DNA from: an uncultured Methanobrevibacter sp.
GTDB taxonomy: Archaea > Methanobacteriota > Methanobacteria > Methanobacteriales > Methanobacteriaceae
Reading direction: 5' to 3'
Length of the DNA: 64,000 nucleotides
Assembly: GCF_937881195.1 (NCBI RefSeq)
Contig: NZ_CALGFC010000003.1
Location: 4,837 to 68,836 of the forward strand
A program made the position numbers and the translations under genes. Below the pieces are notes generated by a model that was given only the letters and a program-made list of their open reading frames with translations, did no database searches and was not told the DNA's origin. Below, piece by piece: positions 38,455 to 48,189 of this stretch; within the stretch, counting starts at the first letter, position 1, and every line of letters begins with the position of its first letter.

Positions 38455-39540
38455 TTAAATTTTCTTTTTTAATCTTAATAAAAGAATTTCTGCATCTGTA
38501 CCCCATCTAATTGTGGATTGATATGTTCCAACACCATCACTAACAACTAAATAACTATCATCTTCTTTAAAAACTCCTCGGACATATTTAAACATTAATC
38601 TTATTAAAAACCTAATAGGGTAAAATTGACCTCCATGAGTATGACCAGAAAGTTGTATATCAACACCCATATCTTTAAATTCTTTCCAAAATACAGGATA
38701 ATGATTTATAATAATATTTATATCATTAGGATTTATCATTGAAAAATCAGTAGTATTTTCAATGTCAACACCTGGTTTTAATACTGAAGAAACAAAAAAA
38801 CCATGGATGGAAACTCCTTTAAATTCCAATTTATCATTAAATAAGACTTTTAAATTGGCAGCTTCAGCAGCTTTAATTACATTTTCCAACCCAGGATAAT
38901 AATCATGATTTCCAGGAGTAAAAATTATAGGTATTTTTGAATCACTTAATGGTAAAAAATCACCAACTTCAATTGGGCATGTTCCATCAGCTAAATCCCC
39001 AGATAAAATAGCTATATCCGCATCAATTGAATTAATTTTGGAAACAATATCTTTTAAAAGCCTTTCACCCCTCAATGACCCAATATGGACATCTGAAAAA
39101 TGAATTATATTTATTTCTTCTTTCAAATTCTTAATAAATAAATCATGTTCTTTTATTTTAATTTTATTTGCTTTAATATAGCCATAAATGGTTATTAAAG
39201 GAATAATTGTAAGATAAATAATGGCCAAATATATTAATGGTATTTTTATTATAAATAATATAATATAAATGGCTACAGATAGAATCAAATACATTAAAGA
39301 AAACCATAAAAGAAGATGTGAAAATTCTAAAAGTAACTGCGTAATTCTTCTTGATTCTTTCTTTTCATAAAAAGATGAAAATATATATATTAAAGATAAT
39401 AATATAGAAATTGAAAATAAAAGATAAATATTTACATTAATAAAAAGATTTAGACTAATATAAGCTACAAAAAATAGGATAAAAGCAAAAAATACTGTTC
39501 CAATAATGTCTTTAATTATATTTATAAGGTTGATTTTCAT
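38455..39540 (-). CDS. Membrane-anchored calcineurin-like metallophosphoesterase
   Basis: A 361-residue protein with an N-terminal membrane part of about four to five segments (residues 1-135) and a C-terminal phosphoesterase domain. Metal ligands are visible in order: HFSDVHIGS, SGDLADG, TPGNHDYYPG, INHYPVFW and SGHTHGGQ. It resembles the YaeI/YkuE group, which in bacteria acts on lipid-linked phosphates at the membrane surface; the substrate here is unknown. ATG start with GGGATTC nearby. Confidence 0.85.
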   Translation of the reverse strand: MKINLINIIKDIIGTVFFAFILFFVAYISLNLFINVNIYLLFSISILLSLIYIFSSFYEKKESRRITQLLLEFSHLLLWFSLMYLILSVAIYIILFIIKIPLIYLAIIYLTIIPLITIYGYIKANKIKIKEHDLFIKNLKEEINIIHFSDVHIGSLRGERLLKDIVSKINSIDADIAILSGDLADGTCPIEVGDFLPLSDSKIPIIFTPGNHDYYPGLENVIKAAEAANLKVLFNDKLEFKGVSIHGFFVSSVLKPGVDIENTTDFSMINPNDINIIINHYPVFWKEFKDMGVDIQLSGHTHGGQFYPIRFLIRLMFKYVRGVFKEDDSYLVVSDGVGTYQSTIRWGTDAEILLLRLKKKI

Positions 39541-39551
39541 AAGAATCCCAT

Positions 39552-39645
39552 CTAAATTAATAGATTAATAAATTATATGATTAATAAATTAATAGATTAC
39601 TAAATTATATGATTAATAAATTAATAGATTACTAAATTATATTAC
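39552..39645. repeat. A+T-rich tandem repeat, about three copies
   Basis: A unit close to AATTAATAGATTACTAAATT plus ATATGATTAATAA (about 34 bases) repeats nearly three times upstream of the phosphoesterase gene. It is one of many intergenic minisatellites in this window. Confidence 0.6.
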
Positions 39646-39805
39646 TAATTTTATAATATAATCTACTATGCAATAATAATATATTATAATTTAGTATATA
39701 ACTATATAGAATTATATAAACAATATAAATTTAAATACTATATTAAAAATATATGAAATAAATTATAAAATAATAATTATATTAATTATAAAAATAAACA
39801 CAAAA

Positions 39806-41611
39806 TTAGATAGAATAATTATTAATAATCTCAACCATTTTTTCGTCAAGATTAATATCTTTTAAAATCTTTTTTATCAGTATTTTATGAATACCCGAAC
39901 CATATTGAGCTGCTTTTTTTGGTCTTTCTGCAATTTCTTTATCAATACCTAAATCAATTGCTAAATCCCTTAAAATTTGTTTTCTAATAAGGTCTTCATC
40001 AGAATCTATTTTATATTTAACCGGAATTTTTAGAGCAAAATTAACCAATTTTTCATCCAAATAGGGTACTCTAAGATCAACACCATTAAATGTGGCTATT
40101 TTATCATCTCTTTCAAAATTGACATCATACCCATATTCAATATCATGAATCATACTTTTTTCGGTAGCATTTGGGCCTTTATCTTTATAAGTAGTCAAAT
40201 ATCGATAATAACCACCAAATAACTCATCAGCACCTTGACCTGCCAAAGTAACTGAAATTCCATCTTCTGATGCCATTTTTGTAGCGAGATATAAAGTCAT
40301 ACCAACACCAATTTTCATAATATTTGGTTCTTCAATAGCATCTAATACTGGATCCAAACTATTTTTAACAATATTTTCATCAATAATTCTTGTTTCAATA
40401 GGTAATTCTAATTTTTTAGCTATTTTTTGAGCACATTCAATATCTTTAGAGTTTTCAACACCAACAGTATATAATTTTACAAAAACATTATCAGAAATAT
40501 TTTTTAATAAAGTAGCCAATATTGTACTATCTACTCCTCCAGAAAATATTAAACCTACCTTATTAGTATCTAAAACTCTCTTATATGTTGAATCCATAAG
40601 TAATTTTAATAAATAAGATTTTATTTGATTATAATTCATCTTATCAATATCAAAAATTTTATTATGCTCATTATAGTATTCCGCTCTTTCTAGATTTATA
40701 GGAGATAATATATCCCATTTATTTATTTTATTATAATTAAAATCCCATGGATTTTGATTTGGCGGAATCAAATTCCAATTATATAAAATATATCCAGGTT
40801 TTAATTGATTAATTTCAGAATCTTTAACACCAATTTGCCATAAAGCTTTTTTTTCAGAGCTAAATGAGTTTACTGAATTATCATTAATATTATAATATAA
40901 TGGTTTAATACCAATACTATCACGAGCAATAGCTAAATTTTTCCCATCAAATATAGCAAATGCATATTCCCCATCGATAATTGGAATAACTTTTTTAACA
41001 GCTTCTTTTAAATTTAAGGAACTTTGAAGATATTTATATATTAATTTAGCTAATAAAACACCCTGATCTATTTTTATATTATCATTATCACTATTAATAT
41101 TATTATCAGAATCATTATTAATAATATCAGAATCATTATTAATAATAATATCAGAATTATCACTAATAAAAATATTTTTGTTTTTCAAATTTTGTTTAAA
41201 ATCATTGAAAAATGAGACATATTCATCAGTTATGTTATTAATTTCATTAAAAGAATTTAAATCATCATTTTTATTAAAATTTTTATTAATATAATTAGTA
41301 TTTAAATAATTATTTAATTCATTATAGTTATAAATAATCCCATCAAAAACTAAAGTTATATTTTTATAAGATATAGGTTGAGAATTATTGATTGAATTTT
41401 TTGAATAATTAGAACCTAAACCTATTTTATAATCACTTATAGACTCAATATCACAAAAATTATCATTATAAATAGAGTTTTCATCAGAAAAAAGAAATAT
41501 TCCTGACTGATTATTTTTTTTAAAAGAATCATTATTAATTTTTAGAGATTTTAACATTAAAGCTAAAACATTACTATTAAAAGATCCCTGTAATCCAATT
41601 ATCCTATCCAT
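39806..41611 (-). CDS. asnB: Asparagine synthetase-like protein lacking the glutaminase cysteine
   Basis: A 601-residue AsnB-family protein. The C-terminal synthetase domain has an intact PP-loop, FSGGVDSTILATLL near residue 355, and GQGADELFGGYYRY near 450. The N-terminal glutaminase-like part keeps DGIIYNYNEL, GEYAFAIFDG and ARDSIGIKPLYY, but the protein begins MDRIIGLQGSF where active family members begin Met-Cys-Gly. No in-frame start upstream restores a cysteine. It may use free ammonia, or another subunit's. An Asn/Asp-rich insert (about residues 105-175) interrupts the first domain. The start is the first ATG; the Shine-Dalgarno is weak. Confidence 0.82.
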   Translation of the reverse strand: MDRIIGLQGSFNSNVLALMLKSLKINNDSFKKNNQSGIFLFSDENSIYNDNFCDIESISDYKIGLGSNYSKNSINNSQPISYKNITLVFDGIIYNYNELNNYLNTNYINKNFNKNDDLNSFNEINNITDEYVSFFNDFKQNLKNKNIFISDNSDIIINNDSDIINNDSDNNINSDNDNIKIDQGVLLAKLIYKYLQSSLNLKEAVKKVIPIIDGEYAFAIFDGKNLAIARDSIGIKPLYYNINDNSVNSFSSEKKALWQIGVKDSEINQLKPGYILYNWNLIPPNQNPWDFNYNKINKWDILSPINLERAEYYNEHNKIFDIDKMNYNQIKSYLLKLLMDSTYKRVLDTNKVGLIFSGGVDSTILATLLKNISDNVFVKLYTVGVENSKDIECAQKIAKKLELPIETRIIDENIVKNSLDPVLDAIEEPNIMKIGVGMTLYLATKMASEDGISVTLAGQGADELFGGYYRYLTTYKDKGPNATEKSMIHDIEYGYDVNFERDDKIATFNGVDLRVPYLDEKLVNFALKIPVKYKIDSDEDLIRKQILRDLAIDLGIDKEIAERPKKAAQYGSGIHKILIKKILKDINLDEKMVEIINNYSI

Positions 41612-41980
41612 CTTATCAATATCCTTATTTCATATATAAGAATCCATAATTATTTAATTTAAAAATTTAGTAGCAAAATAATTTTATTAATTATGTCATG
41701 AAAAGTATTATTAATAAACATAAGAAAACTATAAAAGTTTATTATTTATGATATAAGAAAATAATAATACAATATGATAAATTAAACAATATTTTTATAA
41801 AATTTTATATTAATAAACAATAAAAAATTTATGCCATTAAACAATATAACATTAAAAATATAATTATTTATTATTATTAAATATAATCTAATAAGAATAT
41901 ATCTACTGATTATTTATATATTTATGTGTTAAGATATTTGAATTTAAAAGTAATATTAAAATAATATGCAAATAGCACAA
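41612..41980. other. A+T-rich spacer, nothing recognised
   Basis: A 369-base spacer between the HTH regulator gene and the asparagine synthetase-like gene, both read leftward. No ORF, RNA or operator copy is seen. Confidence 0.4.
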
Positions 41981-42454
41981 TCAAATGTCATAAAAAGGAA
42001 TATAATCAGCAGGATCATCCGAACAAGCTTTACAAATATCTGTCACAATTTTTCCTTTTTTATCAGTTGTTTCATCTGAATTATCAGCATCACTACCTAA
42101 ACAAGCCTTACAACCTTCAGGCACAATATCTTTTTCTTTATGTAACATACATAAAATATCTTCAGCTTTTGTTTTTCTACAAATTTCACACATTCTAGGA
42201 ATTAACTCTCTTTTATCAACTTTTTCATTTTTTAAATCTATAGCTAACTCCCTTATCATTTCTAAAATTTCATCACAGAACCCAACTTCATTTCCTCTTT
42301 TGTCACTAAGATATTGGGAAACAGCGGGTTGTGTAATATCCAAAACTGCAGAGATTTCTTTTTGCTTCATACCTAAACCAAAAAGTTCTTTAGCTAAAAC
42401 AGATCTTATTCCCGGTATCAAATACCATACAACAATTTCACATGGTGGTTTCAT
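41981..42454 (-). CDS. HTH transcriptional regulator with three CxxC motifs
   Basis: A 157-residue protein. A helix-turn-helix at about residues 28-55 (MKQKEISAVLDITQPAVSQYLS) is followed by a helical segment and a cysteine-rich C-terminal half: CEIC (89-92), C102, CKAC (115-118) and CKAC (141-144). Such spacing could bind an Fe-S cluster or zinc, so it may sense iron, sulfur or redox state. It lies 295 bases downstream of cysE on the same strand, at the end of a metX-cysE-regulator run. No copy of the ATAACAATTGTTAT palindrome lies upstream. It is the only obvious DNA-binding regulator in the window, hence the candidate for that operator (inference). Confidence 0.75.
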   Translation of the reverse strand: MKPPCEIVVWYLIPGIRSVLAKELFGLGMKQKEISAVLDITQPAVSQYLSDKRGNEVGFCDEILEMIRELAIDLKNEKVDKRELIPRMCEICRKTKAEDILCMLHKEKDIVPEGCKACLGSDADNSDETTDKKGKIVTDICKACSDDPADYIPFYDI

Positions 42455-42584
42455 TTTTTAACAACTCTTTTATAATAATTCTATTTATTAATTAAATAAC
42501 ATTTATCAAAATAATATTCAATAAATTTAATTCTATTTAATTTTCTATGATCTTTAATTAAAATATTTTTAATTATATTAAAAT

Positions 42585-42625
42585 ATTTTTAAGTATATTA
42601 AAATATTTTTAAGTATATTATAAAT
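42585..42625. repeat. Short A+T tandem repeat
   Basis: The 20-base unit AATATTTTTAAGTATATTAA, with small changes, repeats two to three times upstream of the HTH gene. No function is evident. Confidence 0.45.
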
Positions 42626-42749
42626 TATAATAAATTTAAAATAATTATTAAAATACAATTTTTTAACTATTATTAAAAATGAAAATTATGACAATTCTAA
42701 TAATAAAATAATAGCCTTAATAAAAAATACTATTTTAATAATATATTAA

Positions 42750-43388
42750 CTATTTATCCTTTTTAAGGTTTTCAATTTCTTTTTCTAAAAGTTCTTGTTT
42801 TTCAACAATATTCTTCAATGTTTCTGCAACTGGATCTGGAAGTTTTTGATGCTCTTGATCCATTGCACATTTTCTTTTTTCATGAACAACTCTTCCAGGA
42901 ACACCTACAACAGTAGAACCAGTGGGAACATCTTTTAAAACAACAGAACCTGCACCAACTTTTGAACCATTACCTAAATAAATATTACCAATTACAAGTG
43001 CACCCGATCCAATAACAACCCCATTGCCAACAGTTGGGTGTCTTTTTTCTTTAGCAGTGCTAGTTCCTCCAAGGACTACTCCTTGATATAATAAGACATC
43101 ATCTCCTACCTCAGCAGTTTCACCAATAACAACACCCATGCCATGATCAATAAAAACTCTACGGCCTATTTTAGCAGCAGGATGGATTTCAATGCCTGTA
43201 AAAAATCTATTAATAGAAGAAATAATCCTTGCTGAGAAATAATGTCCATGATTCCACAAGTAATGAGAAATTAAATGATACCAAATAGCATGTAATCCAG
43301 AATAGCAAAAAAAAATCTCAAAAGAACTTCTCGCAGCAGGATCTCTAAAGTGAACCATTAATAAATCTTCTTTCATTCGTTTAAACAT
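42750..43388 (-). CDS. cysE: Serine O-acetyltransferase
   Basis: A 212-residue hexapeptide-repeat acetyltransferase making O-acetylserine for cysteine synthesis. The N-terminal helical part (RDPAARSSFEIFFCYSGLHAIWYHLISHYLW) precedes a left-handed beta helix with HPAAKIGRRVFIDHGMGVVIGETAEVGDDVLLYQGVVLGGT and RHPTVGNGVVIG. The form is short, as in EpsC/SrpH. The first ATG (43388) is preferred over TTG at 43397. It follows metX by 102 bases on the same strand. CysK, which uses the product, is at 50.0 kb. Confidence 0.92.
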   Translation of the reverse strand: MFKRMKEDLLMVHFRDPAARSSFEIFFCYSGLHAIWYHLISHYLWNHGHYFSARIISSINRFFTGIEIHPAAKIGRRVFIDHGMGVVIGETAEVGDDVLLYQGVVLGGTSTAKEKRHPTVGNGVVIGSGALVIGNIYLGNGSKVGAGSVVLKDVPTGSTVVGVPGRVVHEKRKCAMDQEHQKLPDPVAETLKNIVEKQELLEKEIENLKKDK

Positions 43389-43490
43389 GATAATCAATTT
43401 AAAATAATTTATAATATTGAGATTAATTATGTCAATAAATATTTAAATAATGACAATAATCATTTTAATGAAGAATAGAAAAAATATAGA

Positions 43491-44960
43491 TTAGTCACTT
43501 AAAAGATGGCTAATTTGATCAGTTGTTATAATCCCTTCTATTCTAAAATCATCATCTACTACAGGTAAACAAGAAATATCATTTTCCCTCATTTTTCTTG
43601 AAATTGAATCTATGGTTTCATCGGATTTACATGTAATGACATTTTTTGTCATTATTTGATTTAAACTACTGCAATTAATAGCAATTGATTTAGATAAATC
43701 CCATGCAGTAACAATTCCCAGCAATTTATTATCTTTAGTAACTACTGGTAGATGTGTTACATATTCAGACATCATTAATGTTGCAACATCTTTAAGATCA
43801 GCATCTTTTTTAATAGTAGAAACATTAAGTGCCATTAAATCTTCTGCTAAAGTATTTGTGAGGAAATTAGCTACAACATAATTCAATTGCCCCCCTTCTA
43901 AAAGAAAAGCATCATGCCCATATGTAGATTTTAATTCAGAATAACTAACATCAACATTATTAGCATTTAAAGCCATTAATATATCTTTTGATTGATCAGT
44001 GGGATATAACCAGTCAGAATCAATTCCTATTATTTGAACTTTGGATTTGATATCCTTAAATCCCTCAATCAAAGACCCATTACTTGAAAGATCAAAATAA
44101 TCTATTGCTTTAGTTATATAAAGATATGAATTAGCATCAAATCTTTTAACAAAAGCATCTCCTTGATAATGAAGATAACTTTCTACCTGAAAATCCATGG
44201 AAAAATCATAACTAACTTCTTTCTTATCTTTAAGGTCTCTTCCAAACTTTTCATACATTGATTCATCACTAAGATAAGTAATATGAGCAATCATTCTAGC
44301 CAAAGCAAGACCATTTCTAGGACCAATTTCTTTGTCATAATAATCGCCATTATTCCAATTTGGATCAGTAATGATTGCTTGACGTCCTACCTCATTAAAT
44401 GCAATCTGTTGTGGTGAAGAGTGAGCAGTAGTTGCTATCGGAATAGCTTTTTTAACCATATCTGGATATGAAACAATCCACTGTAAAACTTGCATTCCAC
44501 CCATAGATCCCCCAACCACAGCCAATAAAACATCAATATCAAAAGATTCAACTAGCTTTTTTTGAGCTTTAACCATGTCTTTTATAGTTATAACAGGAAA
44601 ATCAAGATTATAATTATTTTTAGTTTTAGGATTTATAGATGACGGTCCAGTTGATCCACTACACCCTCCGAGGATATTAGAAGAAATAATAAAATATTTT
44701 TCACTATCCAGTGCTTTTCCAGGACCTATTAATATTTCCCACCACCCAGGTTTCCTATCTCCTTCATGCCAACCTGCAGCATGTGCATCACCAGATAAAG
44801 CATGACAAACTAAAATAGCATTATTTTTTTCCTTATTTAATTTACCATAGGTCTCATAAGCTATGGTAACATTTTGAAGAATTTTTCCAGATTCTAATTT
44901 TAAATCTTCATTCATATTGAAAAACTTGGTTTCAACAGAACCAACAGACTCTTTTTTCAT
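43491..44960 (-). CDS. metX: Homoserine O-acetyltransferase with C-terminal CBS domains
   Basis: A 489-residue protein. Residues 1 to about 365 form an alpha/beta hydrolase of the MetX family that acetylates homoserine: SGDAHAAGWH, LGGCSGSTGP, GGSMGGMQVLQW (nucleophile Ser), IGIDSDWLYPTDQ and YGHDAFLLEGG. From about 375 two CBS motifs follow (VTHLPVVTKDNKLLGIVTAWDL and ISCLPVVDDDFRIEGIITTDQI), which usually bind adenosyl ligands and could give feedback control by ATP or S-adenosylmethionine. First gene of a run with cysE. Product would go to MetY encoded upstream at 45.7 kb. Confidence 0.93.
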   Translation of the reverse strand: MKKESVGSVETKFFNMNEDLKLESGKILQNVTIAYETYGKLNKEKNNAILVCHALSGDAHAAGWHEGDRKPGWWEILIGPGKALDSEKYFIISSNILGGCSGSTGPSSINPKTKNNYNLDFPVITIKDMVKAQKKLVESFDIDVLLAVVGGSMGGMQVLQWIVSYPDMVKKAIPIATTAHSSPQQIAFNEVGRQAIITDPNWNNGDYYDKEIGPRNGLALARMIAHITYLSDESMYEKFGRDLKDKKEVSYDFSMDFQVESYLHYQGDAFVKRFDANSYLYITKAIDYFDLSSNGSLIEGFKDIKSKVQIIGIDSDWLYPTDQSKDILMALNANNVDVSYSELKSTYGHDAFLLEGGQLNYVVANFLTNTLAEDLMALNVSTIKKDADLKDVATLMMSEYVTHLPVVTKDNKLLGIVTAWDLSKSIAINCSSLNQIMTKNVITCKSDETIDSISRKMRENDISCLPVVDDDFRIEGIITTDQISHLLSD

Positions 44961-45741
44961 AGTAACAACATATATTATAATTTCTAATCAATATTAATCT
45001 TTATTACAATAAATATAAACCTATTTTCTAATCTAATTATATTTTATTATCTAAAAATATTTAATAATCTAATTATATATTTTTTTTAATATTATATTAA
45101 TTTAATATTTTATCTTTTTATTCAATATATAATTTATATTTATTATTGATTTATTAGACTATAAATATTAATTTATTATATTATTAATACTAATTATTAA
45201 TATTAAAATATTAATATATTCCTATATTATAAAGTTATATTCTTATTTAATTTTGATAAAAAACTAATTTAAAATAATTTAGTTTATTTAATTTTTATTA
45301 ATTTAATAATAAACAAAATTTATTGCTTAAATTGTATATTAAAACTTTAAATAATTAATATAATTTTTAATCGATTAATAAAATACTATAAATTCTTTTG
45401 ATAATATTTTAAAAAATATATTTGTAAAATATAATTGTAAAAATTTATTTACAAATATAACTTTAAAAATATAATTATAAAAATTTATTTACAAATATAA
45501 CTGTAAAAATATAACTATAGTAATATTTAGTATATTAGTAAATCTTGATTAATAAACATTGTGAAATAAATTAAAATATATTTTAATTATTTATATAAAA
45601 AAATAATGAAAAGTACTAATGGAACATGTAATATTAATTTTAATTTTTTATTAAAAAATAAAATAAATAAAAGGTATTATAATTGATAAAAAATTTTATC
45701 AAAAATAATTAAAATTTATAAGACAGTTAATTTAATCATAT
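44961..45741. other. Long A+T-rich spacer with an internal duplication
   Basis: A 781-base spacer between metY and metX. A segment of about 50 bases is duplicated near 45425-45530 (AAAAATTTATTTACAAATATAA units). No ORF, RNA gene or operator copy is seen. Confidence 0.5.
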
Positions 45742-47040
45742 TTATTTATTAACAGCTTTATTTAATGCTTGATCGATATCAGCTATAATATCTTCAACAT
45801 TTTCAACCCCTACAGATAATCTAATGGAATCTGGAGTAACACCAGTAGCTAATTGTTCTTCAGGAGTTAATTGAGAATGAGTTGTTGATGCAGGATGTAT
45901 AACTAAAGATTTAGAATCTCCAATATTAGCTAAATGAGATAATAATTCAACACTATTTATGAATTTTTTACCTTCTTCGATTCCTCCTTTAATACCAAAG
46001 CCAACTAAAGCACCATATCCTCCTTTTAAATACTTTTTAGCATTCTTATGAGATGGATCATCCTCAAGCCCAGGATAAGTTACCCAAGAAACAGCATCAT
46101 GATTTTTTAAGAAATTAGCCACTTCAAGAGCATTTTCACTATGTTGTTTAATTCTTAATGATAATGTTTCAGTTCCTTGTAATAACAAGAATGCATTGAA
46201 AGGACTTAATGTTGGTCCAACATCTCTAAGGAAATTTCCCCTAGCTTTTATAATATAAGCTAATTCACCAAATGCTTCAGTATAGACTAATCCATTATAT
46301 GCAGGATCAGGAGTGCTGAATTCTGGAAATTTTCCATTCGCCCAATTAAATTCTCCACCAGTTACAATCACTCCTCCAAGAGTAGTCCCATGTCCACCAA
46401 GGAATTTGGTTGCAGAATCAACAACAATATCTGCCCCATGTTCTAATGGTTTCACTAGTCCAACCGCAGAAGTATTATCAACAATTAAAGGAATATCATT
46501 TTCATGAGCAATTTTAGCTAATTCTTCAAAATCAGGAATATCTAATTTAGGATTTCCTAATGATTCTGCATAAAGTGCCTTTGTATTTGAGTCAATAGCA
46601 TTCTCATAAGCTTCAAGATCTTGAGAATCAACAAAATTTACTTTTCTTCCAAAGTTAGGAAAAGTATTGTTAAATAAGGAATAAGTTCCACCATAAAGGT
46701 TATCACCAGAGACAATATTCTCTCCAACACTAGATAAGTTTAATATTGAAGTAGTTATTGCTGCAGCACCTGATGAAAAGGATAAACCTGCAATTCCACC
46801 TTCAATAGCTGCAACTCTTTGTTCAAAAACATCATTAGTCGGATTTGTTAATCTAGTGTAAATCTGACCAAATTCTTGAAGGGCAAATAAATTTGCTGCA
46901 TGTTCAGTATCATTAAACACATACGATGTTGTTTGATATATAGGCACGGCACGTGCCCCAGTAACCGGATCTGGTTCTTCTTGTCCAGCATGTAATTCTC
47001 TAGTCCTGTTTCCATATTTTTTGTTAGTATCATTTGTCAT
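45742..47040 (-). CDS. metY: O-acetylhomoserine sulfhydrylase (MetY type)
   Basis: A 432-residue PLP enzyme of the Cys/Met metabolism family, joining O-acetylhomoserine with sulfide or a sulfur carrier to give homocysteine. YQTTSYVF, YTRLTNPTNDVFEQRVAAIEGG, SGDNLYGGTYSLF, DNTSAVG and the Schiff-base lysine in DSATKFLGGHGTT are visible; length and the long C-terminal part fit MetY rather than MetB/MetC. ATG start with AAGGTG about nine bases upstream. It lies upstream of metX on the same strand, separated by 781 bases, so probably has its own promoter. Confidence 0.92.
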   Translation of the reverse strand: MTNDTNKKYGNRTRELHAGQEEPDPVTGARAVPIYQTTSYVFNDTEHAANLFALQEFGQIYTRLTNPTNDVFEQRVAAIEGGIAGLSFSSGAAAITTSILNLSSVGENIVSGDNLYGGTYSLFNNTFPNFGRKVNFVDSQDLEAYENAIDSNTKALYAESLGNPKLDIPDFEELAKIAHENDIPLIVDNTSAVGLVKPLEHGADIVVDSATKFLGGHGTTLGGVIVTGGEFNWANGKFPEFSTPDPAYNGLVYTEAFGELAYIIKARGNFLRDVGPTLSPFNAFLLLQGTETLSLRIKQHSENALEVANFLKNHDAVSWVTYPGLEDDPSHKNAKKYLKGGYGALVGFGIKGGIEEGKKFINSVELLSHLANIGDSKSLVIHPASTTHSQLTPEEQLATGVTPDSIRLSVGVENVEDIIADIDQALNKAVNK

Positions 47041-47397
47041 TTTATAAACACCTTTTAGTTTTAAGAATTTTAATCTTAAGTAGTTATATTTAAATTAAAT
47101 TTAAATAATTAACCTAAATATTAGTAATAAACAATATTAAATATTTTAAACCAATCATTATAAATAAATAGATTCAATAGTCTAATAATATATTCAAAAA
47201 AATATATAATTGACATAAAAATACCCCATTATTCATAAAATGATTTTTATAAAATATATATTAAAATATTATTATATTTAGAATAATATATTCTAAATTA
47301 TATGATTCTTAATAATTAGTTAAATAAAATTTTAGTTAAATAAAATTTTTTTTCAATTTTAAATATAATCTTCTAGAACTATAATTATCTAAATAGA

Positions 47398-47466
47398 ATT
47401 AGTATTATAATTATTATCGTATTAGTATTATAATTATTATCATATTAGTATTATAATTATTATCCT
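47398..47466. repeat. 22-23 bp tandem repeat, three copies
   Basis: The unit TATTAGTATTATAATTATTA plus TC(G/A) repeats three times without interruption in the metY-cysS spacer. It resembles the other short intergenic minisatellites here. Confidence 0.65.
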
Positions 47467-47777
47467 ATCATAAATATAATAAATAAAGAATAAATCAATT
47501 ATAATAAATAAAAGATATAATTGAAATATGAAACATGATTAAAATTATTATTATTATTATTATTATTACTATTATTATTTAACTCAAGAAATTAGCATTC
47601 TTAATTTTTTCAATTATCATTATTAAGAAATCATAATAAACTACTAAATTAATATTATAATATTATTATCTTTTTATTTAATAAATTGTTTGAAATCTAA
47701 TTGATATAATAATAATATTCTTCATTAAATTTTTTTATTTACTATATTAAAGATATTCTTAATAATAACAATGTAAT

Positions 47778-47791
47778 ATAACTATTGTTAT
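47778..47791. promoter_or_regulatory. Operator palindrome, one mismatch, cysS upstream region (first)
   Basis: ATAACTATTGTTAT, extended by two matching bases on each side, with one central mismatch. It is the reverse complement of the site before hdrC. It lies 544 bases before cysS, so it may serve a separate transcript or act as an auxiliary site. Confidence 0.5.
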
Positions 47792-47858
47792 ATTTTACTT
47801 ATAAATGTTTTGGTGTATTATTTGAAAATTATTAATAACATTTATATACTATAAAGAA

Positions 47859-47880
47859 TAATATAACAATTGTTATATTA
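47859..47880. promoter_or_regulatory. Operator palindrome, 22-bp perfect, cysS upstream region (second)
   Basis: The longest copy: ATAACAATTGTTAT extended by four matching bases on each side, a 22-bp perfect inverted repeat. Its centre is 25 bases after a TATA-like TTTATATAC at 47841-47849, so it covers the expected transcription start. Confidence 0.75.
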
Positions 47881-48082
47881 CATTATTTTTATATATATAA
47901 TATTTATTGTTTGAGTAATTTTATTTATATTTTAAATTCTGAATAAAACTTATATGAAATACAAATTTACTAATAATTTGATTTAATTTATTAGTTATTC
48001 TCATGTTGAAGTTTTTTTAGTATAATCATGAAAAATATAGCTAAATATTATTATAAATAATTAAAATTTTATATAATAATAA

Positions 48083-48100
48083 ATATAACAATTGTTATAT
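48083..48100. promoter_or_regulatory. Operator palindrome, 18-bp perfect, cysS upstream region (third)
   Basis: Identical to the 18-bp site before the nitrogenase-like operon. A TATA-like TTTTATATAATA lies at 48067-48078. The distance to the cysS start is about 220 bases, in the leader-length range of the other regulon genes. Confidence 0.72.
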
Positions 48101-48189
48101 ATTATATTTAAATCTTATTATATTTAACTCTTGTATAATCTGTATTTTAATAGTATAATTATTAATATTTAAATACTATAATTATAAAT

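Noticed and set aside
45425..45530. Possible insertion sequence remnant from a roughly 50-base duplication
   Set aside because: No transposase coding or terminal inverted repeats; it looks like a simple local duplication.
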